64,000 nt of DNA from assembly GCF_000313755.1 (NCBI RefSeq), contig NZ_AMZB01000081.1, positions 1-64,000 of the forward strand. The letters are read 5' to 3'. Shown piece by piece: positions 42,736 through 51,565 of the stretch. A program made the position numbers and the translations under genes. Positions within the stretch are counted from its first letter, which is position 1. Each line of letters begins with the position of its first letter. This DNA is from Pseudomonas nitroreducens TX1 (lineage in GTDB: Bacteria > Pseudomonadota > Gammaproteobacteria > Pseudomonadales > Pseudomonadaceae). A model generated the notes under the pieces. That model searched no databases and was not told where the DNA came from. It saw only the letters and a program-made list of their open reading frames with translations.

Positions 42736-44957
42736 TTCTTGAACAGCCCTTTGAGTGCGTCTTTGAGTTCGGGACTGACCTTGTCGCCGAGCTTCTCTTC
42801 GAGTTTCTGGTTCAGCCGGTCCCCGGCCAATCGTGCGGCGATCTTGCCAATGCCGTCCTTGTCCAGGCGGCAGGCCTTGGCCCCCAGCTCCAGCGGGCCA
42901 CGGCAGCGCAGCGGCCATTCGATGCCGACGTAGCGCTTGTTCACTTCGCAAGCGGGGTCGGGCATGTCGCTCTTGTCGCCCTCGATGGTGACGCCGACGC
43001 GGTAGTCCATGCCCAGCACGCGCAGGTCGAGGTCGCCGTCGCCCTTGACGGTGAGGCCGGGGATGCTGGCCTTGAGGTCCGGGTTGCTGGCCACGCCGTT
43101 CCTGAACACCAGGTTGCCTTGCAACTCGCGGAACGGCGTGTCCTTGCCGCCATGCTCGGCGGTCAGCGACTTGCGGTTGAGCGTGGCGATGCCCTGGCAC
43201 AGCTGCTGTTCGAGGTTGGCGTTGAGCAGCACGCCCTGGGTGAGGACGAAGCGCGCCGTGCCGTTGAGGTTGTCGATCCAGGCCTTTTGGCTGTTGCCCT
43301 GGGTGGTGATATCGGCATCCAGGTCCAGCAGGCCCTTCACCGGCGGCTTCTGGCCCTGGGATTCGAGCAGGCGTTCCACCGGTACGTCGGCGATGTGCTT
43401 CTTCGCCTGCAGGGTCGGCACGTCCTGGCGCACATCGAGGGTGGCGGTAGCGTTGAACTTGCCGTCGTAGAGCTCGCCGCGCATATCGTCGAGATTGAGC
43501 AGGCCGCCTTGGCCGCGCAGCTTGAGCACGGCGTTGTCGATAGGCAGCTTGTCCAGGGTCAGCTGGCCGAGGTTCAGGCCGGCGTCCAGGTCCAGTGCGC
43601 GCAGGCGGGCGATGGGGAGCAGCGGAGCGTCGCTCCAGGCCTGCTGGGTCGGCTGGCTGGGCAGTGGGGTGTCGCCCTTGATGGCGTTCTGTTCGGTGCT
43701 GGCGACTTCCGCCTTGCGCGCGCTGTTGGTGGCTTCCTGGGCTTTCTTGACCTTGGCCGGCAGGTAGCGGTCGAGGTCGAGCTTGTCGCCCGAGAGCTGG
43801 GCGCGGATCGCCTGCTTGCCGAAGTCGGCGATGCCCAGGTTGCCGCTGAAGCTGGAGTCGTCCAGCTTCAGCTTGATGTCGCCCAGGGTCAGGCTGTTGC
43901 GGGTGCCGCTGACACGGGTGGCCAGCTCCAGCTTGGTCAAGGTGGCAGTGTCGGCCATTTCCGGCAGGGTCTGGCCGATGCCTTCGAGGAATTCACGCAG
44001 GTTGAACGGTGCCAGCGACAGGCCGCCGTCGAACTTGGGCTCCTTGTCCAGCTCGCGGGCCTTGATCTCGCCAAGGGCGCGAAGCTGGTTGACGGTGACC
44101 TTCAGGCCGTTCCATTCGGCGACCTGGGCAGCCTGGTCGAGCACCAGCTGGCCCTGGGCGCTGTAGTTGGCGGTCTTGCCCTGGAGCGGGTCGCCTGACA
44201 CTTCGCCGGCGAGCTTGGCGTCTTCGAGCTGGTAGCGCTTGAGCGCGCGGTCGAAGCGCAGGTTGCCGGTCAGCTCGGTGCGGGCGCGGATCACCGGTTG
44301 GTTGGTGCCCAGGTAGGCGCTGAACTTGACTGGAATGTTGCTGCCTTCGCGGATTGCGCCGGTGGTCAGCTCGATGCCTTCGACGCTGTAGTTCCTGCCG
44401 CTCTGGGCGTCGGCGTAGTCGATGCGGGCGTTCTTCACGCTCAGGCTGTCGATGTCCAGCTTCATCGCCTGGTGGGGTTGCTGCGCGTCAGCCTTGGCCT
44501 GTTCGGTCGGTGCGGGCGCCGGTTGTTCGGGTGGCGTGCCGTTGGCCGGTTGGAGGGGCTTGCCGATGCTCTCCCAATTACCGACGCCGTTCTTGTCCTT
44601 GTTCAGCGACAGGGTCAGGCCCTCGACGCGGATATCGCTCATCTGCACCTGCTTGCGCAGCAGCGGCAGCACGCGCACCGACATGGCCAGCAACTGCGCG
44701 TCGGCGAATGGCTTGTCCGGCGCCTGCAGGCTCGCCACGCTGGTGTCGTGCAGCTCCAGGCCCAGCCAGGGGAACAGGCTCCAGCCGATGTCGCCCTTGA
44801 GGTTCAGCTCGAGGTTGGCCTTGTCCCGGGCGATCTGGCGGATCTCGTCCTTGTAGTCGTTCGGGTCGAAGAAATGGGTCAGCACGAAGCCGGCGGCGAC
44901 GATGAGCAGCAGCAGGACCAGGGCAACGATGCCGATGATTTTGCCGAACGCTTTCAT
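42732..44957 (-). CDS. AsmA family envelope protein
   Basis: 741 residues. An N-terminal membrane helix (IIGIVALVLLLLIVAAGFVL) is followed by the AsmA start (FDPNDYKDEIRQIARDKANL) and a long beta-rich repeat region, ending in a charged helix. AsmA-like proteins are thought to form grooves that move phospholipids between membranes. It lies directly upstream of mutY with a 4-bp overlap. This is the PA5146 position in PAO1 as I recall. Confidence 0.85.
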   Translation of the reverse strand: MKAFGKIIGIVALVLLLLIVAAGFVLTHFFDPNDYKDEIRQIARDKANLELNLKGDIGWSLFPWLGLELHDTSVASLQAPDKPFADAQLLAMSVRVLPLLRKQVQMSDIRVEGLTLSLNKDKNGVGNWESIGKPLQPANGTPPEQPAPAPTEQAKADAQQPHQAMKLDIDSLSVKNARIDYADAQSGRNYSVEGIELTTGAIREGSNIPVKFSAYLGTNQPVIRARTELTGNLRFDRALKRYQLEDAKLAGEVSGDPLQGKTANYSAQGQLVLDQAAQVAEWNGLKVTVNQLRALGEIKARELDKEPKFDGGLSLAPFNLREFLEGIGQTLPEMADTATLTKLELATRVSGTRNSLTLGDIKLKLDDSSFSGNLGIADFGKQAIRAQLSGDKLDLDRYLPAKVKKAQEATNSARKAEVASTEQNAIKGDTPLPSQPTQQAWSDAPLLPIARLRALDLDAGLNLGQLTLDKLPIDNAVLKLRGQGGLLNLDDMRGELYDGKFNATATLDVRQDVPTLQAKKHIADVPVERLLESQGQKPPVKGLLDLDADITTQGNSQKAWIDNLNGTARFVLTQGVLLNANLEQQLCQGIATLNRKSLTAEHGGKDTPFRELQGNLVFRNGVASNPDLKASIPGLTVKGDGDLDLRVLGMDYRVGVTIEGDKSDMPDPACEVNKRYVGIEWPLRCRGPLELGAKACRLDKDGIGKIAARLAGDRLNQKLEEKLGDKVSPELKDALKGLFKK

Positions 44958-45097
44958 GGACGGGTCCTTGTTCAGGCGGCGGGTGGAGTAGCGAAGAAGT
45001 ATACCAATGACGCAGCGGCGCCCCAGCCGGAAAGGCGCAGGCCGGCACTGCGGGGTTTGAACGGGGACTTGGCGCGCGGTTCCCGAGGGGGCCGCGA

Positions 45098-45496
45098 TCA
45101 GGCCGTTTCCAGCGTCAGGCCCAGATGCTCGGCGAAGCGCATGGCTTCGGGCTGGTCATCCGGTGCGCTCAGGCGCAGTGCAGCGCCCTGCAGGATCGCC
45201 AGGCGCTGCACTTCTTCCAGCAGCCGCCGGGCGACGCCGCGATTGCGTGTGAGCTGGCGCACGCAAAGTCGCGAAAGCCGCCAGCTGGAGCTGTCATGCT
45301 CGATCCAGGCGGCGCCCAGCAGACGGTCGTTGAAGCGCCCGGTAAACAGCCGGCCCTCGGCAAGCCCGCGGGTGACCAGCGCCTCGGCATCGGCGAAAGG
45401 CGCCAGCAACCATTGCGGCGCGTCGGCGTAGATCTTCAACAGGTCCTGGCGGTCCTGGTCGCTGGGCTGGGTCAGGTGCTGGACGACGACGGGCAT
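45098..45496 (-). CDS. PanZ-like GNAT acetyltransferase
   Basis: 132 residues from ATG 45496, with GAGGA 6 nt upstream. An ATG at 45502 would have no spacing. It resembles PanZ/PanM: QPSDQDRQDLLKIY near the N terminus, RFNDRLLGAAWIE, then the acetyl-CoA loop RNRGVARRLLEEV. In enterobacteria PanZ binds acetyl-CoA and triggers maturation of aspartate decarboxylase PanD. A comparable function in Pseudomonas is inference. Confidence 0.65.
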   Translation of the reverse strand: MPVVVQHLTQPSDQDRQDLLKIYADAPQWLLAPFADAEALVTRGLAEGRLFTGRFNDRLLGAAWIEHDSSSWRLSRLCVRQLTRNRGVARRLLEEVQRLAILQGAALRLSAPDDQPEAMRFAEHLGLTLETA

Positions 45497-45636
45497 GGGC
45501 ATTCCTCGAAAGGCGAGCTGCGCAGTGTAGGGCCATCGGCCGGTGCCGACCACCGCCCATAGCCGCGCGGCGCCCGGCGCGCCTATAATGCCGCCCCTTC
45601 TTATAATTACGTGCAGTGTTAGCTGTGGAGCTGGTG

Positions 45637-46230
45637 ATGGCCGAACGCAAGGCATCCGTCGCGCGCGACACCCTGGAAACCCAGATCAAGGTTTCCATCG
45701 ACCTGGATGGAACGGGCAAGGCCCGCTTCGATACCGGGGTTCCCTTCCTCGAGCACATGATGGACCAGATCGCCCGCCACGGCCTGATCGACCTGGACAT
45801 CCAGTGCAAGGGCGACCTGCATATCGACGACCACCATACCGTCGAAGACATCGGCATCACCCTCGGCCAGGCCTTCGCCAAGGCCATCGGCGACAAGAAA
45901 GGCATCCGCCGCTACGGCCACGCCTACGTGCCGCTGGACGAGGCACTGTCGCGCGTGGTCATCGACTTCTCCGGCCGCCCCGGCCTGCAGATGCACGTGC
46001 CGTTCACCCGCGCCAGCGTTGGTGGCTTCGATGTGGACCTGTTCATGGAGTTCTTCCAGGGCTTCGTCAACCACGCCAACGTCACCCTGCACATCGACAA
46101 CCTGCGTGGGCACAACACCCACCACCAGATCGAGACCGTGTTCAAGGCCTTCGGCCGCGCGCTGCGCATGGCCATCGAGCTGGATGAGCGCATGGCCGGC
46201 CAGATGCCGTCCACCAAAGGGTGCCTGTGA
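45637..46230 (+). CDS. hisB: Imidazoleglycerol-phosphate dehydratase HisB
   Basis: 197 residues from ATG 45637 (GTGGAG upstream), the length of the monofunctional enzyme. The manganese-binding motifs [10 protein letters not shown] and [10 protein letters not shown] are intact, with [11 protein letters not shown] near the N terminus. It catalyses the sixth step of histidine synthesis and is first in hisB-hisH-DUF2164-hisA-hisF. No fused phosphatase domain is present. Confidence 0.95.
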   Translation: MAERKASVARDTLETQIKVSIDLDGTGKARFDTGVPFLEHMMDQIARHGLIDLDIQCKGDLHIDDHHTVEDIGITLGQAFAKAIGDKKGIRRYGHAYVPLDEALSRVVIDFSGRPGLQMHVPFTRASVGGFDVDLFMEFFQGFVNHANVTLHIDNLRGHNTHHQIETVFKAFGRALRMAIELDERMAGQMPSTKGCL

Positions 46231-46868
46231 TGCAGACGGTAGCCGTCATCGACTACGGCATGGGCAACCTGCACTCGGTGTCCAAGGCGCTGGAGCGCGT
46301 GGGCGCCGGTCGCGTGCTGGTGACCAGCGACGCCAACGTGATCCGCGAGGCGGACCGGGTGGTGTTCCCCGGCGTCGGCGCGATCCGCGACTGCATGGCC
46401 GAGATCAAGCGCCTGGGCTTCGACAGCCTGGTGCGCGAGGTCAGCCAGGACCGCCCGTTCCTCGGCATCTGCGTCGGCATGCAGGCGCTGCTGGAGCACA
46501 GCGAAGAGAACGACGGCGTCGATTGCATCGGCCTGTTCCCCGGCCAGGTGCGCTTCTTCGGCAAGGACCTGCATGAGGACGGCGAGCACCTGAAAGTGCC
46601 GCACATGGGCTGGAACGAAGTGGCACAGAGCGTGGATCACCCGCTGTGGCACGACATCCCGGACCGCGCGCGCTTCTATTTCGTGCACAGCTACTACATC
46701 CAGGCGGGCAACCCGCGCCAGGTGGTTGGTCGCGGCCATTACGGCGTCGACTTTGCCGCCGCGCTGGCCGATGGCTCGCGCTTCGCCGTGCAGTTCCACC
46801 CGGAGAAGAGCCACACCCACGGCCTGCAGTTGCTGCAGAACTTCGCCGCCTGGGACGGGCGCTGGTAA
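46230..46868 (+). CDS. hisH: Imidazole glycerol phosphate synthase glutaminase subunit HisH
   Basis: 212 residues with ATG sharing the last base of the hisB stop (TGATG). It is a class I glutamine amidotransferase with nucleophile cysteine in [12 protein letters not shown] and the His/Glu pair in QFHPEKSH. It supplies ammonia to HisF. Confidence 0.95.
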   Translation: MQTVAVIDYGMGNLHSVSKALERVGAGRVLVTSDANVIREADRVVFPGVGAIRDCMAEIKRLGFDSLVREVSQDRPFLGICVGMQALLEHSEENDGVDCIGLFPGQVRFFGKDLHEDGEHLKVPHMGWNEVAQSVDHPLWHDIPDRARFYFVHSYYIQAGNPRQVVGRGHYGVDFAAALADGSRFAVQFHPEKSHTHGLQLLQNFAAWDGRW

Positions 46869-46871
46869 GCC

Positions 46872-47132
46872 ATGGCCCGCCAGAAGGACAAGCCCGCGAT
46901 CCTCGAACTCGACGGCGCCCAGCGCCAGAGTGCGGCGCGGGCGATCCAGCGTTTCCTCGAAGATCGCTTCGAGCTGGATATCGGTTCCTTCGAGGCCGAC
47001 GAGGCGCTGGACTTCTTCCTGCGCGAGTTCGGCCCGCTGTTCTACAACAAGGCGATCTTCGACGTGCAATCTCACCTGAAAGACCGGTTCGAGAGCATCG
47101 AAAGCGACTTGTGGGCGCTCGAGAAGAGCTGA
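46872..47132 (+). CDS. DUF2164 family protein
   Basis: 86 residues, 3 bp after hisH. It is a small, acidic, helix-rich protein with the family pattern [20 protein letters not shown] followed by [13 protein letters not shown]. Function is unknown. Its position inside the his operon suggests co-expression, not necessarily a role in histidine synthesis. Confidence 0.85.
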   Translation: MARQKDKPAILELDGAQRQSAARAIQRFLEDRFELDIGSFEADEALDFFLREFGPLFYNKAIFDVQSHLKDRFESIESDLWALEKS

Positions 47133-47172
47133 CCCGACCCCATTCATCTTTGGATTCGAGCAGGTTCAACCC

Positions 47173-47910
47173 ATGCTGATCATCCCCGCAATCGATCTGA
47201 AAGACGGCGCCTGCGTGCGCCTGCGCCAGGGCCTGATGGAGGACGCCACGGTGTTCTCCGACGACCCGGTGTCCATGGCCGCCAAATGGGTGGAGGGCGG
47301 TTGCCGCCGTCTGCACCTGGTGGACCTGAACGGCGCCTTCGAAGGCAAGCCGGTCAACGGTGAAGTGGTCACCGCCATCGCCAGGCGCTACCCGAACCTG
47401 CCGATCCAGATCGGCGGCGGTATCCGCTCGCTGGAAACCATCGAGCACTACGTGCGCGCCGGCGTCAGCTACGTGATCATCGGCACCAAGGCAGTGAAGC
47501 AGCCGGAATTTGTCGGCGAAGCCTGCAAGGCATTCCCGGGCAAGGTCATCGTTGGCCTGGACGCGAAAGACGGCTTCGTCGCCACCGACGGCTGGGCCGA
47601 AGTGAGCGAAGTGCAGGTAATCGACCTGGCCAAGCGCTTCGAGGCCGACGGCGTCTCCGCCATCGTCTACACCGACATTTCCAAGGACGGCATGATGCAG
47701 GGCTGCAACGTCGAAGCCACCGCCGCCCTGGCCAACGCCACGCGCATCCCGGTGATCGCTTCGGGTGGCATCCACAACCTGGGTGATATCCAGAAGCTGC
47801 TGGATGCCCGCACCCCTGGCATCGTCGGCGCCATCACCGGCCGCGCGATCTACGAAGGCACCCTGGACGTCGCCGAGGCCCAGGCACTGTGCGACAGCTT
47901 CCAAGGCTGA
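47173..47910 (+). CDS. hisA: ProFAR isomerase HisA
   Basis: 245 residues. It is a (beta/alpha)8 barrel with catalytic aspartates in [14 protein letters not shown] and [12 protein letters not shown], and the two phosphate-binding glycine motifs (IGGGIRS and ASGGIHN). It converts ProFAR to PRFAR in histidine synthesis. Confidence 0.95.
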   Translation: MLIIPAIDLKDGACVRLRQGLMEDATVFSDDPVSMAAKWVEGGCRRLHLVDLNGAFEGKPVNGEVVTAIARRYPNLPIQIGGGIRSLETIEHYVRAGVSYVIIGTKAVKQPEFVGEACKAFPGKVIVGLDAKDGFVATDGWAEVSEVQVIDLAKRFEADGVSAIVYTDISKDGMMQGCNVEATAALANATRIPVIASGGIHNLGDIQKLLDARTPGIVGAITGRAIYEGTLDVAEAQALCDSFQG

Positions 47911-47914
47911 TCTG

Positions 47915-48015
47915 AACGCAGGCTGGGTAAGCCGCAATGCGGCGTAACCCGGCGATGAGGACCTGGGGTGGTTCGGCAGCATGGGTATCGCTGCGCTCCA
48001 CCCATCCTACGAGAG
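47915..48015. repeat. Pseudomonad intergenic repeat between hisA and hisF
   Basis: The gap contains GGTAAGCCGCAATGCGGCGT (an imperfect hairpin) and GGTATCGCTGCGCTCCACCC followed by ATCCTACG. The latter is a motif I recognise as recurrent in Pseudomonas intergenic DNA. It has no coding potential. Confidence 0.5.
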
Positions 48016-48022
48016 CATTGCT

Positions 48023-48793
48023 ATGGCACTGGCTAAACGCATCATCCCCTGCCTCGACGTGGACAATGGCCGCGTGGTGAAGGGCGTCAAGTTCGAGAAC
48101 ATCCGCGACGCCGGCGACCCGGTGGAAATCGCCCGCCGCTACGACGAGCAGGGCGCGGACGAGATCACCTTCCTCGACATCACCGCCAGCGTCGATGGCC
48201 GCGACACCACCCTGCATACCGTCGAGCGCATGGCCAGCCAGGTGTTCATCCCGCTGACCGTGGGCGGCGGCGTCAGGACGGTGCAGGACATTCGCAACCT
48301 GCTCAATGCCGGTGCGGACAAGGTCTCGATCAACACCGCCGCGGTATTCACCCCGGAATTCGTCGGCGAAGCCGCCGCGCGTTTCGGCTCGCAGTGCATC
48401 GTGGTCGCCATCGACGCCAAGAAAGTGTCGGGTCCCGGCGAAGCCCCGCGCTGGGAAATCTTCACCCACGGCGGCCGCAAGCCCACCGGGCTCGATGCGG
48501 TGGAGTGGGCGAAGAAGATGGAAGGCCTGGGCGCCGGTGAAATCCTCCTGACCAGCATGGACCAGGACGGCGTGAAGAGCGGCTACGACCTGGGCGTCAC
48601 CCGCGCCATCAGCGAGGCGGTGGGCGTACCGGTGATCGCTTCCGGCGGCGTCGGCAACTTGGAGCACCTGGCTGCCGGCATCATCGAAGGCAAGGCTGAC
48701 GCGGTCCTCGCGGCGAGCATCTTCCACTTCGGCGAGTACAGCGTGCCGGAAGCCAAGGCCTACCTGGCCAGCCGCGGCATCGTCGTGCGCTGA
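48023..48793 (+). CDS. hisF: Imidazole glycerol phosphate synthase cyclase subunit HisF
   Basis: 256 residues from ATG 48023. It is a TIM barrel with catalytic aspartates in [14 protein letters not shown] and [12 protein letters not shown] and phosphate loops VGGGVRT and ASGGVGN. With HisH it forms IGP and AICAR. It is the last gene of this his cluster. Confidence 0.95.
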   Translation: MALAKRIIPCLDVDNGRVVKGVKFENIRDAGDPVEIARRYDEQGADEITFLDITASVDGRDTTLHTVERMASQVFIPLTVGGGVRTVQDIRNLLNAGADKVSINTAAVFTPEFVGEAAARFGSQCIVVAIDAKKVSGPGEAPRWEIFTHGGRKPTGLDAVEWAKKMEGLGAGEILLTSMDQDGVKSGYDLGVTRAISEAVGVPVIASGGVGNLEHLAAGIIEGKADAVLAASIFHFGEYSVPEAKAYLASRGIVVR

Positions 48794-48801
48794 TTCCCTT
48801 C

Positions 48802-48824
48802 CGGGCCGGGGTTCTCCCGGCCCG
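48802..48824 (+). terminator. Hairpin after hisF
   Basis: A 9-bp perfect stem (48802-48810 with 48816-48824), 5-nt loop, 9 bp after the stop. There is no T-tract, so termination may be incomplete. Confidence 0.5.
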
Positions 48825-49023
48825 ATGGCTCGATGCTGGGCCGTCCTTCTCCTGCGTCCTGTGGCCGCATCCCCTTCCTGCGCACGAAGCTTGCTAGCCA
48901 AAGGTTTCAGTCAAGGTAATGGCGGTTTCATGTCCCATTGCCACATTCATAGGGTTTATTGGCGTCAATTCTCCGAGTAAGCTCTGCGGCTTCTCAGAAA
49001 TGTCATACGCAGGAAATATCTCG

Positions 49024-49782
49024 ATGCTGAAGCGCATTCTGCTCGCATGGCTAGGCTGCGGCCTGCTTCTGGCCAGCGCGGCAAGGGCTGAAACGGACTC
49101 TTCGGACTACAGCGTGGTGCTGCTCACCGAGAACTTTCCCCCTTACAACATGGCCATCAACGGCAAGAACTTCGCCCAGGAAGACAGCATCGACGGCATC
49201 GCCGTGGATATCGTCAAGGAAATGTTCAAGCGTGCCGGTGTGCAGTACAGCCTGACCCTGCGCTTCCCCTGGGATCGCATCTACAAGCTGGCGCTGGAGA
49301 AGCCCGGCTACGGCGTATTCGTCACCGCCCGCCTGCCCGAGCGCGAAAGCCAGTTCAAGTGGGTCGGCCCGATCGGTCCGGACGACTGGGTCCTGCTGGC
49401 CAAGGCCGACAGCAAGATCACCCTGAACAACCTGGACGAAGCCAAGAAGTACCGCGTCGGTGCCTACAAGGGCGACGCCATGGCGAACTACCTGACCGAG
49501 CACGGCTTCGAGCCGGTGCTGGCGCTGCGCGACCAGGAGAACGCCGGAAAGCTGCAGGAAGGCTCGATCGACCTGTGGGCCAGCGGTGACCCGGCGGGCC
49601 GCTACCTGGCCAAGCAGGTGGGTGTCACCGGCCTGAAGACCGTGCTGCGCTTCAACAGCGACCAGCTGTTCCTCGCGCTGAATCGCGAGACCCCCGACGC
49701 CGTGGTGCAGAAGCTGCAGGCGGCGCTGGACAAGATGCGCGCCGAAGGTTTCGTCGACGACGTGCTCAACAGTTACCTGTAA
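49024..49782 (+). CDS. Periplasmic substrate-binding protein, amino acid type (copy 1)
   Basis: 252 residues from ATG 49024 (AGGAAA upstream). The frame is open to 48919 but that part is not signal-like. It has a signal peptide (LAWLGCGLLLASAARA) and then a bacterial extracellular solute-binding family 3 fold: LLTENFPPYNMAING, GIAVDIVKEMFKRAGVQY, FPWDRIYKLALE. It is highly similar to the next gene. No permease or ATPase gene is adjacent, so it may feed a distant transporter or act as a sensor. Confidence 0.85.
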   Translation: MLKRILLAWLGCGLLLASAARAETDSSDYSVVLLTENFPPYNMAINGKNFAQEDSIDGIAVDIVKEMFKRAGVQYSLTLRFPWDRIYKLALEKPGYGVFVTARLPERESQFKWVGPIGPDDWVLLAKADSKITLNNLDEAKKYRVGAYKGDAMANYLTEHGFEPVLALRDQENAGKLQEGSIDLWASGDPAGRYLAKQVGVTGLKTVLRFNSDQLFLALNRETPDAVVQKLQAALDKMRAEGFVDDVLNSYL

Positions 49783-49818
49783 TACCCGAAGGCCGGCCAC
49801 TCGCCGGTCTTTGTGTTT

Positions 49819-49846
49819 GGCGCCGACATCCCTCGGCGCCGGTTTT
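49819..49846 (+). terminator. Rho-independent terminator between the two binding-protein genes
   Basis: Stem GGCGCCG/CGGCGCC (49819-49825 with 49834-49840), followed by GGTTTT. Confidence 0.7.
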
Positions 49847-49928
49847 GCCACGGAAGGCAGACGAGCGAAGTATTCCGTCCCCTCTGCAGGGATGCCGCAA
49901 GCCCAATAACGATAACCAAGCGAGCGGT

Positions 49929-50690
49929 ATGACCATGCTGAAAGTCCTGATCAAGACCCTGGTCCTGGGTCTGTTGCTGGGGGCCGCCACGGCCCGCGCC
50001 GAGTTGCCCGCCGATTACAAGATGGTGCTGCTCACCGAGAACTTCCCGCCCTTCAACATGGCGGTGGACGACAAGAACTTCGCCCGCGACGACGGGATCG
50101 ACGGCATCAGCACGGATATCGTCCGCGAGATGTTCAAGCGCGCCGGCATCCAGTACAGCCTGAGCCTGCGCTTCCCCTGGGATCGCCTGTACAAGCTGGC
50201 GCTGGACAAGCCCGACTATGGATTGTTCTCCACCACCTACACCCCTGAACGCGTGCCGCTGTTCAAGTGGGTCGGGCCGATCGCCAAGACCCACTGGGTG
50301 CTGCTCGCACCGCCAGGCAGCTCGATCAAGGTGAAGGACCTCAAGGACGCCGCCAAGTACAAGCTCGGCGCCTACAAGAACGACGCCGTCAGCCAGAACC
50401 TGGAAAGCCAGGGCATTGCGGTGGTCAACGCGCTGCGCGACCAGGAAAACGTCAAGAAGCTGACCACCGGCGAGATCGACCTGTGGGCCACCACCGACCC
50501 GGTGGGCCGCTACCTGGCCAAGCAGGAAGGCGTGTCCGGCCTGCAGACCGTGCTGCGCTTCAACGAGGCCCAGCTGTACCTGGCAATCAACAAGGACACC
50601 CCCGACGAGGTGGTGGCGAAGCTGCAGAAGGCGCTGGACGAGATGCGCGCCGAGGGTTTCGTCGAGCAGGCGACGAATAACTATTTGTAA
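49929..50690 (+). CDS. Periplasmic substrate-binding protein, amino acid type (copy 2)
   Basis: 253 residues from ATG 49929; an ATG 6 bp later is possible. Signal peptide LKVLIKTLVLGLLLGAATARA, then motifs matching copy 1 (LLTENFPPFNMAVDD, DIVREMFKRAGIQYSLSLRF, DPVGRYLAKQ). The pair clearly arose by tandem duplication. Residues around the presumed ligand site differ (for example ARLPERESQ versus TYTPERVPL), so the ligands may differ. Confidence 0.85.
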   Translation: MTMLKVLIKTLVLGLLLGAATARAELPADYKMVLLTENFPPFNMAVDDKNFARDDGIDGISTDIVREMFKRAGIQYSLSLRFPWDRLYKLALDKPDYGLFSTTYTPERVPLFKWVGPIAKTHWVLLAPPGSSIKVKDLKDAAKYKLGAYKNDAVSQNLESQGIAVVNALRDQENVKKLTTGEIDLWATTDPVGRYLAKQEGVSGLQTVLRFNEAQLYLAINKDTPDEVVAKLQKALDEMRAEGFVEQATNNYL

Positions 50691-50712
50691 GCAGCGCCTC
50701 CCCCGATGGGCC

Positions 50713-50734
50713 CCCTCTCCCTTCAGGGAGAGGG
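50713..50734. repeat. 22-bp palindromic intergenic repeat, copy 1
   Basis: CCCTCTCCCT and AGGGAGAGGG arms with a 2-nt loop, 22 bp after the binding-protein stop. Two more copies are at 59111-59132 and 59182-59203. It probably acts as a bidirectional terminator between convergent genes. Confidence 0.75.
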
Positions 50735-50779
50735 AGCTATCCGCGCGAGGCCCAGGTTCGGCACCCGCCGGCTGCTGAA

Positions 50780-51562
50780 TCAGCGGTATATCCCGTCCCG
50801 CCCGTGCCCCGCCATGGCGCGGTTGCCGCGCTGGGCGATCATCAGCGACGGTTTCACCAGCTCGAAGCCCTGTGCCTTCAAGGTCGGCAGCACGCGCTTG
50901 AGCACGGCCAGGGTCGCCGGCTTCGGGTGGCCGATCATCACCACGGTGCCCTGCTTGCGCGCCAGTGCGAGGCCGCGCTGCATCTGCTCCATCACCGCCG
51001 CTTCGCTCGGGTCGTCATCGAGGAACACGTCCCGCGACAGGCTGGCGAGGCCGATCTTCTGCGCCTCGGCGGCGGCCACCGTGGCGGCGCTGGTGCGGCT
51101 GTCGAGCAGGAACAGGTGGCGCCGCTGCAGTTCCGCCGCCAGCCAGGCCATGGCCGGACGGTCCGCGGTCATGCGGCTGCCTTCGTGGTTGTTCAGGCCC
51201 TGAACGTAGGGCACCTTCGCCAGCGCGGCGTCGAGGCGATGCGCGCGTTCCTCCTGGGTCAGTTCCGGCCGCCAGGCGTAGTCACCGCCGGCCGGGTCCA
51301 TCGGCATGTGTAGCATCACGGTACGCCCGCGATGATGCGCCTCGCGCGCCAGTTCGGCGGCGTGGGGCGTGTCGGGGATGATCGCCAGCGCTATCGCGGG
51401 AGAGATGTCGAGCACCTGGCGGTCGCGCACCAGGTTCTGCCCGAGGTCGTCGATGACGATGCTGATCAGCGGCCTGCCGCCGTCCGGCCGGGGCGCGGCG
51501 GCCGCCGGCAGGCACAGCAGCGCACCCAGGCACAGGCCGAACAGCAGCCGGGCCGGGCGCAT
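50780..51562 (-). CDS. yibQ: Divergent polysaccharide deacetylase family protein YibQ
   Basis: 260 residues with a signal peptide (LFGLCLGALLCLPAAAA). It contains the family's strand motifs ISIVIDDLGQNLVRDRQVLD, VMLHMPMDP and GLNNHEGSRMTAD, the last carrying the conserved NNHxGS. It is located next to ctpA and envC as in many gamma-proteobacteria, which points to a cell-wall or envelope role. Enzymatic activity is unproven for the family. Confidence 0.82.
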   Translation of the reverse strand: MRPARLLFGLCLGALLCLPAAAAPRPDGGRPLISIVIDDLGQNLVRDRQVLDISPAIALAIIPDTPHAAELAREAHHRGRTVMLHMPMDPAGGDYAWRPELTQEERAHRLDAALAKVPYVQGLNNHEGSRMTADRPAMAWLAAELQRRHLFLLDSRTSAATVAAAEAQKIGLASLSRDVFLDDDPSEAAVMEQMQRGLALARKQGTVVMIGHPKPATLAVLKRVLPTLKAQGFELVKPSLMIAQRGNRAMAGHGRDGIYR

Positions 51563-51565
51563 CGG

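Noticed and set aside
42736-43200. Longer N terminus for MutY
   Set aside because: The extension is arginine/glutamine-rich antisense-like sequence inside asmA. The GTG at 42735 gives the family-standard start.
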